DNA of 64,000 nt from Actinomycetes bacterium (GTDB lineage Bacteria > Actinomycetota > Actinomycetes > Actinomycetales > Dermatophilaceae), in the NCBI GenBank assembly GCA_023420415.1, contig JAEZWF010000025.1:1-64000 (forward strand), written 5' to 3'. Below, in pieces: positions 53,123 to 62,736 of the stretch. Numbering within the stretch: position 1 is the first letter of the stretch; each line of letters opens with the position of its first letter. The translations under genes and the position numbers were made by a program. Below the pieces are notes generated by a model. The model saw only the letters and a program-made list of their open reading frames with translations. It had not been told where the DNA came from and ran no database searches.

Positions 53123-54523
53123 TCACATCGCCGCGCGCGGGTCGGTCAGGTCGCGACCGGCCCATTCCGGCGCCCAGATGGCGGCGATCAGCGTGGCCAG
53201 GGTGAACAGGCCGAGCAGGACCATGACCGGGATGGCGCTGCCGGTGGCCGCCGCGACCCAGGCCGCGGCGATGATCGGGCCGACACCGGTGGCGATGATC
53301 GCGGCGATTTCGCGGACGATCCCGGTCGCCGCGTAGCGGTTGCGGGCGCCGAAGATCTCCGGGATGGAGAGGTTCTCCAGCGAGGCCAGGCCGAGCACCG
53401 AGACGTTGTGGATGATCGCGTACCCGACGAAGATCCAGCCGATCTGCTTCGAGTCGATGGCCAGCATCGTGGGCACGATGAGCACCAGCGACAGCGACGA
53501 CATCACGATGTACATCCGCCGCCGACCGACGCGGTCGCCGAGCCAGCCCACCAGCGGGACGGTGAGGAATCCGATGAGCGAGGAGACGATGACGACCTGC
53601 GCGCCCACCCCCTTCTGCACCGCCAGGGTGACGGTGATGAAGGAGATCAGGTAGGTCTGGATGAGCCCGGAGTTGCCCGCCTGCCCGAAGCGCAGCAGGA
53701 AGCTGACGATGGTCGCCTTGACCGGTTTGCGCTCCAGCGACTCCAGCGTGCGGGTGTCGTTCGCGGCCGTCGCCTGGGCGACCATCTCCTCGCGGGAGAG
53801 CGCGCGACCCTCCACCACATCGGCGCGCTCCTCGAAGACCGGGCTCTCCTTGAGGTTGAGGCGTACCCAGACCGCGAACACCATCACGACCGCGCTCGCG
53901 ATGAACGGGATGCGCCAGCCCCAGGCGATCACGCTGGCGTCGGTCATCACCGCCAGCAGGATGGCCCAGATGGCGGAGGCGAACAGCGTGCCGCAGTTGG
54001 TGCCGAGGGCGACCAGCGAGGCGATGACGCCGCGCCGCTCGCGGGGCGCGTACTCGGCGAGCATGACACCCGCCCCGGAGATCTCCGCGCCCGCACCGAA
54101 ACCCTGCAGCAGGCGGAGCGCGACGAGCAGGATCGGCGCGAGGATGCCGACCTGCTGGTAGGTGGGCAGGACGCCGATGAGCGTCGTGGCCGCGCCCATC
54201 AGCAGGATCGTGTAGAAGAGCACCTTCCGGCGCCCGATCCGGTCACCGAGCCGGCCGAAGTAGAGGGCGCCGAGCGGGCGGGCGACGTAACCGACACCGT
54301 AGGTGGCCATCGCGAGCACGACGGCCATGCCCTGGCTCTCGCCGGCGAAGAAGAGCTGGCTGAACACCAGCGCCGCCGCGAGCGAGTAGAGCTGGAAGTC
54401 CATGAACTCCAGTGCGGTGCCCAGCCAGCCGGACAAAGCCGCGCGGACCAGGTCGCCCATGCTGCGGCGTTCCGTGGGCGGCGGGGCCTGGGTGTCCGCG
54501 CCGGGGACCTCGGCTGCATTCAT
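53123..54523 (-). CDS. MFS metabolite:proton symporter
   Basis: This 466-residue MFS transporter of the MHS type has about 12 helices. The loop-2 motif GRLGDRIGRRKVL and repeat-half motif GWLGDRVGRRRMY are clear. RGVIASLVALGTNCG and the long central loop (about 230-265) are typical of the shikimate/proline/citrate symporter group. It probably imports a sugar acid used by the neighbouring enzymes. AAGGAG lies 6 bases before ATG 54523; the frame upstream of this is not coding. Confidence 0.85.
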   Translation of the reverse strand: MNAAEVPGADTQAPPPTERRSMGDLVRAALSGWLGTALEFMDFQLYSLAAALVFSQLFFAGESQGMAVVLAMATYGVGYVARPLGALYFGRLGDRIGRRKVLFYTILLMGAATTLIGVLPTYQQVGILAPILLVALRLLQGFGAGAEISGAGVMLAEYAPRERRGVIASLVALGTNCGTLFASAIWAILLAVMTDASVIAWGWRIPFIASAVVMVFAVWVRLNLKESPVFEERADVVEGRALSREEMVAQATAANDTRTLESLERKPVKATIVSFLLRFGQAGNSGLIQTYLISFITVTLAVQKGVGAQVVIVSSLIGFLTVPLVGWLGDRVGRRRMYIVMSSLSLVLIVPTMLAIDSKQIGWIFVGYAIIHNVSVLGLASLENLSIPEIFGARNRYAATGIVREIAAIIATGVGPIIAAAWVAAATGSAIPVMVLLGLFTLATLIAAIWAPEWAGRDLTDPRAAM

Positions 54524-54560
54524 GATTACTCCTTCGTAATTCGGGATCGGGTGGCTGGGC

Positions 54561-55565
54561 TCAGAGTTCGAGCAGGACCTTCGCGGAGGCGGAGGAGTCC
54601 CGGGCCAGGGCGAACGCCGCGACGGCGTCCGATGCCGGGAGGACGTGCGAGACGACCTCGCCGAGCGTTGCCGACTCGGCGAGCAGGGCGACCGCGTCGT
54701 CGATCTCGGTGGAGAACCGGAAGGCACCGCGGATGGTGAGTTCCTTGGCCGGCAGGGCGGCGAGGTTGATGCCCACCTCGGCATCCGGGAGCATGCCGAC
54801 CTGGATCACGGTCCCGGCGGGTCGGGTGGCCCGCACGGCCGAGGTGAGACCGGCCGGTACGCCGGAGCACTCGAAGACGATGTCGAACGACTCCGGCGCC
54901 AGGTCCTCCCGCCCGAGCCGGGTCAGTTCGCTCGCCCCGAGACGGCCGGCGCGGGTCAGCGGTTCGTCCCGGACATCGGTGGCACCGATCGTCCCGGCGC
55001 CGGCATCCGCGAGCACGGCGACCACGAGGAGTCCGATCGCGCCCGCCCCGTTGACCAGCACCCGTCGCCCGGTGACCTCACCGGCGAGCCGCACGGCGTG
55101 CAGCGCGACCGCGAGCGGTTCGGCGAGTGCGGCGCGGTCGAGCGGCAATCCGTCGGGCAGCACCCGCACCATGGCGCTGTCGACGATCAGATATTCGGCC
55201 GCACCGCCCTGCCGATGCGGCATTCCGGCGGCACTGCCCAGGTAGTCACCACCCGGGAAGAGGTGCGGACGCTCCGCCAGGCCGGTCACCGGTGCGCCAT
55301 AGCGTGCCGGATGCACCGTCACAGGAGTTCCCGCGGCCAGTGTCCCGGACGGATCCAGATCGACCACCGCGGACAGTTCGTGCCCGGGGGTGAGCGGTTC
55401 GCGGACCACGTTCGCACCGTTGGCGCCGTGGAAGTAGTAGTGCAGGTCGGATCCGCAGATGCCGACGTACCGGACCCGCAACCGCAGCTGGCCGGGGCCG
55501 GGTACCGGGAGTTCACGATCCTCCCAGCGGAGGTCTTCCTTGCCGTGGATGGCGAGCGCTTTCAT
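54561..55565 (-). CDS. Zinc-type alcohol dehydrogenase (L-idonate 5-dehydrogenase-like)
   Basis: This 334-residue medium-chain dehydrogenase has the catalytic zinc region YVGICGSDLHYYFHG and PGHE, and the Rossmann motif NGAGAIGLLVVAVLADAG. The closest match is L-idonate 5-dehydrogenase, which makes 5-ketogluconate. The structural-zinc lobe is changed: the usual four Cys are missing (VHPARYGAPVTGLAERPHLF). The protein is therefore a minimal form. Its ATG overlaps the stop of the fructuronate reductase-like gene by 4 bases. Confidence 0.8.
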   Translation of the reverse strand: MKALAIHGKEDLRWEDRELPVPGPGQLRLRVRYVGICGSDLHYYFHGANGANVVREPLTPGHELSAVVDLDPSGTLAAGTPVTVHPARYGAPVTGLAERPHLFPGGDYLGSAAGMPHRQGGAAEYLIVDSAMVRVLPDGLPLDRAALAEPLAVALHAVRLAGEVTGRRVLVNGAGAIGLLVVAVLADAGAGTIGATDVRDEPLTRAGRLGASELTRLGREDLAPESFDIVFECSGVPAGLTSAVRATRPAGTVIQVGMLPDAEVGINLAALPAKELTIRGAFRFSTEIDDAVALLAESATLGEVVSHVLPASDAVAAFALARDSSASAKVLLEL

Positions 55566-57070
55566 GGTCGTGCCTTCTCCGTTTCCGACTCGGCTGAGCG
55601 GATGCTCTCCTCGATCGCCGCGGTGACACCGTGGCGGGCGATCAGATCGACGAGATCCCCCACGCGCTCGCTGAAAACGGGCCGTTCCGCGAGCTGGTCA
55701 CCGAAGAGGCGGAGCCTGCCGAGGGCATGCTCGGCCAGTTGGGCGCCGGTACGGGCGCCGGCTCTGGTCAGGGGCCCGCGGGCCGCATCCTTCATCTCCG
55801 CGGCGAACGGGCCCGGTTCGAACCCGGGCAACGGGGCGAGACAGGACAGGTAGGCCGCCACGGTGAGCGCGATGAGCTGCGGCGTCTCGCCTCGGTCGAG
55901 CAGTCGCAGGGCCGGTTCGGGGATCCGCTGGGCGAGTTTCACCGACCCGTCGGTGCCGACCTGGCTGGTCCGGTGACCGAGCGCGCTGTTGGCCCAGCGT
56001 TCGAAGAGTTGGCGCTGATAGGTGTCGATGTCGATACCGCTCGGCACCTGGATCGACGGGGTGAACTCGCGCTCCAGGATGCCGTGCGCGGCCCGCGCGA
56101 TGTCGCCTCGCATGATCGCATCGGGAATGGTCTCGGCACCGCTGAGTGCGCCGAGATAGGCGATCAGCGAGTGCGTGCCGTTGAGCAGGCGTACCTTCAA
56201 CTGCTCGAAGAGTTCGACCTCGGTCGTGAAGATCGCACCGCCCCGCTGCCAGGCCGGCCGCCCGGCCGCGAACCGGTCCTCGATGGCCCACATCGAGAAC
56301 GGTTCGGCGGGGACGGTGATCTCGTCGCGTACGCCGAGCAGTGCGCCGACGCGGTCACGCAGGGCGGGTGTCGTCGCCGGGACGATGCGGTCCACCATGC
56401 TGGACGGAAAGGCGACCGACTGGTCCAGGAAGGCCAGTGCCTCCGCCCCTTCCCCGGTCGGCAGTTCGGTGAGGAACTCCCGTACCAGCGATTCGGTGCG
56501 TCGGCCGTTGGCCGCGAGGTTGTCACAGCTCAGCACCGTCAGCGGTGCCCCGGATCGCGCGGCCCGGTGCTGGAGCCCGCGCGCGAGCTGCCCGATCGTG
56601 GAGCGCGGTGCACCACCGCGCAGGTCGGCGGCGATCAGCGGGTCATCGAGGTCGAGCCGGCCGGTGGCGGGTGTGTAGCTGTAACCGCGCTCGGTGACGG
56701 TGAGGGTGATGATCCGGATGCCGGGATCGGCGATCCCCCGCACCACCCGCTCGGGTTCCTCCGCGGCCACGTACGCGTCCGTGTGGACGGCCGGGGCAGT
56801 CAGCGACGTGCCGTCGGGTGACACGGTGGCGACCGTGTAGAGCAGATCCTGGGCAGCCATCGCCGCCACGACTTCCGGCGACCGCGACGCCACACCGACG
56901 ATGCCCCAGTCGAGGTCGCCGGCCGCCAGCGCGGCGCGGGTGTAGACGGCCTGGTGCGCACGGTGGAAGCTGCCGAGTCCGAGATGCAGGATGCCGGCGG
57001 CCCGCGGGGTGGGTGGCACGGCAAGGGTCCCGCTGTGCGCCCTCCCGAGATGGCCCGTCGTGGCGCTCAC
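55562..57070 (-). CDS. Fructuronate reductase / mannitol dehydrogenase family
   Basis: This 502-residue polyol-specific long-chain dehydrogenase has a Rossmann-like N-domain (LHLGLGSFHRAHQAVYT) and the catalytic motif KVRLLNGTHS. The family includes D-mannonate oxidoreductase (UxuB), mannitol and arabinitol dehydrogenases. With a ManD-type gene in the same operon I favour fructuronate reductase. GTG start follows AGGAG. It is first in the minus-strand operon, divergent from the LacI gene. Confidence 0.83.
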   Translation of the reverse strand: MSATTGHLGRAHSGTLAVPPTPRAAGILHLGLGSFHRAHQAVYTRAALAAGDLDWGIVGVASRSPEVVAAMAAQDLLYTVATVSPDGTSLTAPAVHTDAYVAAEEPERVVRGIADPGIRIITLTVTERGYSYTPATGRLDLDDPLIAADLRGGAPRSTIGQLARGLQHRAARSGAPLTVLSCDNLAANGRRTESLVREFLTELPTGEGAEALAFLDQSVAFPSSMVDRIVPATTPALRDRVGALLGVRDEITVPAEPFSMWAIEDRFAAGRPAWQRGGAIFTTEVELFEQLKVRLLNGTHSLIAYLGALSGAETIPDAIMRGDIARAAHGILEREFTPSIQVPSGIDIDTYQRQLFERWANSALGHRTSQVGTDGSVKLAQRIPEPALRLLDRGETPQLIALTVAAYLSCLAPLPGFEPGPFAAEMKDAARGPLTRAGARTGAQLAEHALGRLRLFGDQLAERPVFSERVGDLVDLIARHGVTAAIEESIRSAESETEKARP

Positions 57071-57147
57071 GAGCCGGCTCCTGTCGGGCAGGCGGAGTGC
57101 GGGGCCCCGGAATCGTCGCTGATCGGCATGAAAAGAGTGTGAATATT

Positions 57148-57165
57148 TTGCACAAGTTTTGTCAA
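57148..57165. promoter_or_regulatory. LacI-type operator in the divergent promoter
   Basis: TTGCACAAGTTTTGTCAA is an imperfect palindrome (half sites like TTGNNCAA) in an A/T-rich patch between the fructuronate reductase-like and lacI genes. It is placed to repress both. The whole 57071-57231 gap holds no other feature I can see. Confidence 0.55.
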
Positions 57166-57231
57166 GAGGTTTTCAGTGCGTCGGGATGCGCCATGATGGA
57201 CCCGCTCAGGAATGGACTGGAGGAGGCGACC

Positions 57232-58200
57232 ATGGCCGCGACCCTGACCGATGTCGCGCGACGTGCGGGCGTGTCCGTCGCGACCGCATCCCGCGCCTTC
57301 GGCGAACCGGGCCGGCTGGCGAGCGCGACGTTGGAACGAGTGCTGCAGGCCGCCGGCGATGTGGGATACGTGAACTCGCAGGCCGCGGTGGCGACGCGCA
57401 CCTTCGCGGTGGTCGTCCCGGATGTCGCGAACCCCGTCTACGCGATGCTGCTGAAAGCGATCTACGCACAGGCCTGGCACGGTCGACACCGCACCGTGCT
57501 CTTCGACACCGACGAGGACCCGCGCCGCGAGCGGGAGCAGTTGGAGCGGGCCGGACAACTCGACGGGATGCTGCTCTGCTCACCCCGGCTGCCCGATGAG
57601 GAGATCCTCGCCCGCGCGGGTGACACGCCCTTCGTCGTCGCCAATCGCCTGATCCCCGGAGCACCGTGCGTGCTGATGGACTCCGAACACGGCCCGCAGC
57701 AGGCCGTCGAGCATCTCGCCGCACTCGGGCATCGACACATCGCCTACGCCGCCGGCCCCGAGGGCTCGTGGGCCGATATCCGGCGCGCGGACACCGTGGC
57801 CAGGGCATGCGAGAGATCGGGCATCCGGCTGACCCACCTGAATCACTACGCGGCGTCGATCCAGGGCGGCCGGGCCGCCGCGGCACCCGCCGCCGCCAGC
57901 GGCGCCACCGCGGTGATCACCTACAACGACCTGGTCGCGCTGGGACTCGAGGCGGGGTTGTCCGATCTCGGGATCACCAGTCCCGACGACATCAGCATCG
58001 TCGGCATCGACGACATCGACATCGCCGCGGCCGTACGACCGGGGCTGACCACGGTCAAGATGCCGATCGATCGATGCGGGTCGTTGTCGGTGGAGCTGCT
58101 GTTGACCGCGATCTCCGACGGCATGACCGCCGACGTCGCCACCCTCGAGTCGCACCTGGTCGTCCGCGGTTCCACGGGCCATCCGCCGACCAGCCACTGA
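57232..58200 (+). CDS. LacI-family repressor of the sugar-acid island
   Basis: This 322-residue LacI regulator has an N-terminal HTH (residues about 3-50, LTDVARRAGVSVATASRAF) and a periplasmic-binding-like effector domain (VVVPDVANPVYAMLLKAI; ISIVGIDDIDIAAAVRPGLTT). AGGAGG precedes the ATG. It stands between two divergent catabolic transcripts and probably controls both. The inducer may be a pathway intermediate such as an aldonate or keto-deoxy sugar acid; this is inference. Confidence 0.9.
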   Translation: MAATLTDVARRAGVSVATASRAFGEPGRLASATLERVLQAAGDVGYVNSQAAVATRTFAVVVPDVANPVYAMLLKAIYAQAWHGRHRTVLFDTDEDPRREREQLERAGQLDGMLLCSPRLPDEEILARAGDTPFVVANRLIPGAPCVLMDSEHGPQQAVEHLAALGHRHIAYAAGPEGSWADIRRADTVARACERSGIRLTHLNHYAASIQGGRAAAAPAAASGATAVITYNDLVALGLEAGLSDLGITSPDDISIVGIDDIDIAAAVRPGLTTVKMPIDRCGSLSVELLLTAISDGMTADVATLESHLVVRGSTGHPPTSH

Positions 58201-58269
58201 GCCACCGCCTTCGGCCCCGTCACGATCCGCTGCGGCCACCGCCACCGCGATCGTGAGGACATCGTGATC

Positions 58270-58291
58270 TCAATCGCCGCCAGACGATTGA
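58270..58291. promoter_or_regulatory. Inverted repeat upstream of the ABC importer operon
   Basis: TCAATCG-N8-CGATTGA is followed by ATGATCAT (58292-58299) and TAGGGT (58322-58327). It lies 83 bases or more before the binding-protein start and may be a second regulator site. It does not resemble the 57148 operator. The gap 58201-58373 shows nothing else. Confidence 0.45.
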
Positions 58292-58373
58292 ATGATCATA
58301 CTTAATGTGTCTAGGGTGATTCCCACGGAGCGGGTCGCAACGATGCCCCGCCGCGAGACGGGAGACGATACCC

Positions 58374-59699
58374 ATGAGGAATCACCGCCCCAGCAAGAAT
58401 CTTCGGCCCGCGACGCAGTCCCGGATGGTCCGCGGAACCGCGGCCCTGGCGACCGTCCTGGCCGGCTCCCTGCTGCTGTCCGCCTGCGGCGGCGGGGACA
58501 AGCCCGCATCGGAGACCAAGGAGATCAAGGTCACGATGGCGAACCATGTGTGGACCACCGAGATCCAGAAGGTGATCCCCGAGTTCGAGCGACAGTCCGG
58601 CATCAAGGTCAACGTGACCACCCTCGGCGAGAGCCAGCTCTCCGATCAGTACAACGTCAAGCTGAACGCCGGTACCAACGAGATCGACGTGATGATGTAC
58701 CGGCCGCTGCAGGAGGGCCGCCAGTTCGCCAAGAACAAGTGGGTCGCCGACCTGACCCAGAACACCTCCGAAGCCGACTACGACTGGGGTGACTTCCAGG
58801 AGGCCGCAAAGGCGTCCACCACGATCGACGGCAAGGTCGTCGGCGTACCGCTGATCACCGAACGCCAGGTCGTCTACTACAACAAGGACATCCTCGCCCA
58901 GGCCGGCGTACAGCCGCCGAAGACGCTGGATGAACTGGAGACCGCGGCGAAGACGATCAAGGAGAAGGTGCCCGACACCTACGGCATCTCGATGCGCGGC
59001 CAGCGCGCCGCCGCGGTCACCCAGTTCTCCTCCTTCCTCTATTCCGAGGGCGGCGACTGGTCGGCCGACGGCAAGGCCACGGTCAACACTCCCGAGGCGG
59101 TCCGGGCCTACACCCGCTACGGCTCGCTGCTGAAGAACTACGGCCCGCCCGGGGCGACCAACATGAACTGGCCGGATGCGTTCGCGATCTACCAGCAGGG
59201 CAAGGCGGGCTTCCTGATCGACGCCGATTCGCTCTACAAGAACGCGATCGACCCGGCGAAGTCGAAGGCCACCAATTCCACCGGTTACCTCGCCTTCCCG
59301 GCCGGCAGCGCCGGCTCCAAGCCCTACAACGTGACCTCCTGGGCGCTGGGGGTCAACAACGACTCCGAGGCCAAGGAGGCCTCGTGGCAGTTCATCAAGT
59401 GGGCGACCAGCAAGGACCTCACCCTGCGGATGCAGCAGGCCGGTACGCCGGGTGCGCGGGCCTCGGTGTGGGCCGATCCGCAGGGCACCACGAGCTTCCC
59501 GGCCGAGCTCGCCCAGGTGATCCAGGAACAGTCCAAGGTCGGCATCGGCCATGACCGTCCCGAGGTGGTCCAGGTGGGCAAGGCCCGCGACATCGTCGGT
59601 GGGCCGATCGTCGCCTCGATCGGCGGTCAGGACGTCGCCGGCTCGGCCGGTACCGCCCAGCAGGAGTTCCAGAGCTTCCTGGACGGCGAGAAGCGATAG
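58374..59699 (+). CDS. ABC sugar importer, lipoprotein binding protein (CUT1)
   Basis: This 441-residue extracytoplasmic solute-binding protein has a lipoprotein signal ending LLLSAC with acylated C38. The mature region shows the family-1 pattern (VTMANHVWTTEIQKVIPEFERQ, ITERQVVYYNKDIL, NVTSWALGVNNDSE). It should capture a sugar or sugar-acid oligomer and deliver it to the two permeases that follow. GGGAG lies upstream. The stop is 28 bases before the first permease start. Confidence 0.9.
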   Translation: MRNHRPSKNLRPATQSRMVRGTAALATVLAGSLLLSACGGGDKPASETKEIKVTMANHVWTTEIQKVIPEFERQSGIKVNVTTLGESQLSDQYNVKLNAGTNEIDVMMYRPLQEGRQFAKNKWVADLTQNTSEADYDWGDFQEAAKASTTIDGKVVGVPLITERQVVYYNKDILAQAGVQPPKTLDELETAAKTIKEKVPDTYGISMRGQRAAAVTQFSSFLYSEGGDWSADGKATVNTPEAVRAYTRYGSLLKNYGPPGATNMNWPDAFAIYQQGKAGFLIDADSLYKNAIDPAKSKATNSTGYLAFPAGSAGSKPYNVTSWALGVNNDSEAKEASWQFIKWATSKDLTLRMQQAGTPGARASVWADPQGTTSFPAELAQVIQEQSKVGIGHDRPEVVQVGKARDIVGGPIVASIGGQDVAGSAGTAQQEFQSFLDGEKR

Positions 59700-59727
59700 C
59701 CCAACCAACGATCGGCGGGAGGCGACC

Positions 59728-60699
59728 ATGTCCACCACCACCTCGGACACCCGGGGGCCAACCACCCCCGGGGTGACCAACCCGGGCGCGGGCCCGGGCG
59801 TGCGGCCGACCAGCGGGTTCGCCGGTTGGGCCAATCGGCACCGCAAATGGGTCTTCGCCGGACCGGCGATGGTCTTCGTGGTGGCCATGGTCGCCTTCCC
59901 GATCATCTACACGATCGTCCTGTCGCTCACCGACGCGTCGGGATCGGTGCGCGCGGACTTCGAGTTCATCGGCTTCGAGAACTACGCCACCGTGCTCACC
60001 GACACCCGTCGCTTCTGGCCGGCGGTCGGGCGTACCGTCTTCTTCACCGTCGTGGCGGTGGTCGTCGAGGTGGTGCTCGGCATGTGCATCGCCCTGCTGC
60101 TGCGCAAACCCTTCAAGGGCCAGGGTCTGGTCCGGGTGGTGATCCTGCTGCCGCTGGTCGCCACCCCGGTCGCGGTGGGCATGATGTGGCTGCTGATCTT
60201 CGAGCCGACCACCGGTGCGGCCAACCAGTTGATGCGCGTCCTCGGCCTGCCGGCGCAGGGCTGGATCTCCGATCCCAAGCAGGCCCTTGCCACATTGGCT
60301 TTCGTCGACATCTGGCAGTGGACGCCGATGGTGGTGCTGATCCTGCTCGCCGGGCTCACCTCGCTGCCCGAGGAACCCGACGAGGCGGCCCGGGTGGACG
60401 GTGCGAACGCCTGGCAGCGGTTCTGGTTCATCACCGTGCCGATCCTGATGCCGACGATCATCGCCGCGGTCCTGCTGCGCTCCATCGACGCACTGAAGAC
60501 CTTCGACATCCTCTACGCCACCAAGGGCAAGGGTGGCGGTTCCTCGAACGAGGCCGAGACGCTGAATGTCTACGCCTACGGGCTTTCCTTCGATTACAAC
60601 GACTATGGCCTCTCCTCCACGGTGCTCGTGCTCTTCTTCGTGATGATCATGATCATCGTCTCGATCCTGGTGATCCGCCGGAACAGGAGCGCGCAGTGA
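59728..60699 (+). CDS. ABC sugar importer permease 1
   Basis: This 323-residue MalF-type permease has six helices and the EAA loop EEPDEAARVDGANAWQRFWFITVPILMP for ATPase docking (residues about 214-244). The disordered Thr/Pro-rich N-terminus (1-30) is cytoplasmic. GGGAGG precedes the ATG. It overlaps the second permease by 4 bases (GTGA). Confidence 0.92.
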   Translation: MSTTTSDTRGPTTPGVTNPGAGPGVRPTSGFAGWANRHRKWVFAGPAMVFVVAMVAFPIIYTIVLSLTDASGSVRADFEFIGFENYATVLTDTRRFWPAVGRTVFFTVVAVVVEVVLGMCIALLLRKPFKGQGLVRVVILLPLVATPVAVGMMWLLIFEPTTGAANQLMRVLGLPAQGWISDPKQALATLAFVDIWQWTPMVVLILLAGLTSLPEEPDEAARVDGANAWQRFWFITVPILMPTIIAAVLLRSIDALKTFDILYATKGKGGGSSNEAETLNVYAYGLSFDYNDYGLSSTVLVLFFVMIMIIVSILVIRRNRSAQ

Positions 60700-61556
60700 G
60701 CAGCACCGTCTCCCCCAGTGTGCCGACCCGTCGACCCCGGTCCACGGCGCAGACCGCGACCAGCCTCGCCCGGGTCCTCGCCCTGGTCCTGGTGATCGCC
60801 GGTTTCCTGCTGCCGTTGCTGTGGATGGTGCTGGCCTCGCTGAAGACCAACCTGGACATCACCGATCCGAGCAAGACGCTGGTCTTCGGACCGACGCTGG
60901 ACAATTACCGCACCGTGTTCGGTCAGGAGAACTTCCTGCCGTTCATCTGGAACAGCTTCGTGATCGGCTTCGCCTCCACCGGCCTGTCGCTGATCCTCGG
61001 CGTACCGGCGGCGTACGCGATGAGCCGCTTCGACATGCGGCGGTCCTCCGCACTGGTGCTGATGGCCCGTATCATCCCCGGCGTCTCGCTGCTGGTGCCG
61101 TGGTACTACGTGTTCTCCAACCTGCGGCTGGTCGGCAACTATTCGGCGCTGATCCTCTCGCACATGTTCGTCGCGCTGCCGCTGATCGTGTGGATCATGA
61201 TGTCCTACTTCGACCAGATGCCGACCGAGCTCGAGGAATCGGCGCAGGTCGACGGACTCACCCCGATCGGCGCCTTCCTGCGGATCTCATTGCCCCTGTC
61301 GATGCCCGGCATCGCGACCGCGAGCATCCTGGCGTTCATCTTCTCCTGGAACAACTTCATGTTCGCGCTGGTGCTGTCCGGGGAGAACACCCGCACCCTG
61401 CCGGTGGCGATCTTCAACTTCATCGCCTACGCCAACATCGACTGGGGTGGCCTGATGGCGGCCGCCACGGTGATCACCGTTCCGATCATGGTGCTCGCCC
61501 TGTTCATGCAGCGCTACATCGTCGCCGGCATGACCGCCGGCGCCACCAAGGGGTGA
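60696..61556 (+). CDS. ABC sugar importer permease 2
   Basis: This 286-residue MalG-type permease has the EAA loop ELEESAQVDGLTPIGAFLRISLP and the C-terminal MQRYIVAGMTAGATKG. With permease 1 it forms the CUT1 channel. No ATPase gene follows; a shared MsiK-like ATPase elsewhere in the genome is expected, as in many actinomycetes. Confidence 0.93.
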   Translation: MSSTVSPSVPTRRPRSTAQTATSLARVLALVLVIAGFLLPLLWMVLASLKTNLDITDPSKTLVFGPTLDNYRTVFGQENFLPFIWNSFVIGFASTGLSLILGVPAAYAMSRFDMRRSSALVLMARIIPGVSLLVPWYYVFSNLRLVGNYSALILSHMFVALPLIVWIMMSYFDQMPTELEESAQVDGLTPIGAFLRISLPLSMPGIATASILAFIFSWNNFMFALVLSGENTRTLPVAIFNFIAYANIDWGGLMAAATVITVPIMVLALFMQRYIVAGMTAGATKG

Positions 61557-61560
61557 GTGG

Positions 61561-62706
61561 GTGAGGATCACCGCGGTCGAGACCTTCCTGGTGCCGCCAC
61601 GCTGGCTGTTCGTCAAGATCTCCACCGACGAAGGGATCGCGGGCTGGGGCGAGGCGGTCGTCGAGGGCCGCGCGGACACGGTGCGAGCCGCCGTCGGTGA
61701 ACTCGCCGAGCTGCTCATCGGTCAGCCGGCGATGCGGATCGAGGACCACTGGCAGGTGATGACCAAGTCCTCCTTCTATCGCTTCGGTGCGGTCTTCTCC
61801 AGCGCGGTGGCCGGCCTGGACCAGGCCCTGTGGGACATCCAGGGCAAGGCCCTCGGCGTACCGGTGCACGTGCTGCTCGGTGGACCGGTCCGCGACCGGA
61901 TCCGGGTCTACTGCTGGGTCGGCGGAGACGAACCGAGCGAGGTCGCCGAGCAGATCCGCGCCCAGGTCGAGGCCGGGTTCACCGCGGTGAAGATGAACGC
62001 CAGCGGCCGGATGTCGCGGATCGCCACGGTCGCCGAGATCGACGGGGTGGTGCAGCGGGTGGCCGCTGCCCGCGAGGTGCTCGGCGCCGACCGCGACGTG
62101 GCGGTCGACTTCCACGGCCGGGCCAGCGTCGGCAACGTACGCCGCATCGCTCCCCTGCTGGAACCGCTGCAGCCGCTGTTCATCGAGGAACCGACGCTGC
62201 CGGAGAACTCCCACCTGCTGCGTGAGGTGACCACCGCGACCACCATCCCGGTGGCCACCGGCGAGCGGCTGTTCAACCGGCAGGAGTTCCTGCCCGCACT
62301 GCAGGCCGGGATCGCGGTCGCCCAACCCGACCTGTCGCATGCCGGCGGGATCTCCGAGGTGCGCCGGATCGCCAGCCTGGCCGAGACCTTCGACGTCCAG
62401 CTCGCCCCGCACTGCCCCCTCGGCCCGCTGACCCTGGCCGCCTCGCTGCAGGTCGGGTTCGCCAGCCCCAACCACGTCATCCAGGAGCAGTCGATCGGCA
62501 TCCACTACAACCAGGGCGCCGAGGTGCTCGACCACGTGCTGAACCGGGAGGTGTTCCGCTTCGTCGACGGTTACGTGGAACGCCCGCTCGGCCCGGGACT
62601 GGGGGTCGAGATCGACGAGGCCTCGGTGCGCCGGGCCGATCAGGTCGGGCACCGTTGGCGCACCCCGTGGTGGCGTTACCCGGACGGTTCCTTCGCGGAG
62701 TGGTGA
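61561..62706 (+). CDS. dgoD: D-galactonate dehydratase (enolase superfamily)
   Basis: This 381-residue enzyme matches DgoD: N-terminal FLVPPRWLFVKISTDEGIAGWGEAVVEGR, catalytic HG-containing strand VAVDFHGRAS, metal site FIEEPTLPENS, GERLFNR, and LAPHCPLGPL with the barrel-end His. It converts D-galactonate to 2-keto-3-deoxygalactonate. GTG follows the permease stop by 4 bases, so it is read with the importer; this suggests galactonate or a galactoside acid as the transported substrate. Kinase and aldolase of the pathway are not in the window. Confidence 0.88.
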   Translation: MRITAVETFLVPPRWLFVKISTDEGIAGWGEAVVEGRADTVRAAVGELAELLIGQPAMRIEDHWQVMTKSSFYRFGAVFSSAVAGLDQALWDIQGKALGVPVHVLLGGPVRDRIRVYCWVGGDEPSEVAEQIRAQVEAGFTAVKMNASGRMSRIATVAEIDGVVQRVAAAREVLGADRDVAVDFHGRASVGNVRRIAPLLEPLQPLFIEEPTLPENSHLLREVTTATTIPVATGERLFNRQEFLPALQAGIAVAQPDLSHAGGISEVRRIASLAETFDVQLAPHCPLGPLTLAASLQVGFASPNHVIQEQSIGIHYNQGAEVLDHVLNREVFRFVDGYVERPLGPGLGVEIDEASVRRADQVGHRWRTPWWRYPDGSFAEW

Positions 62707-62736
62707 GGGTTGCCGCGGTGGGCCACAATGTCGGTC

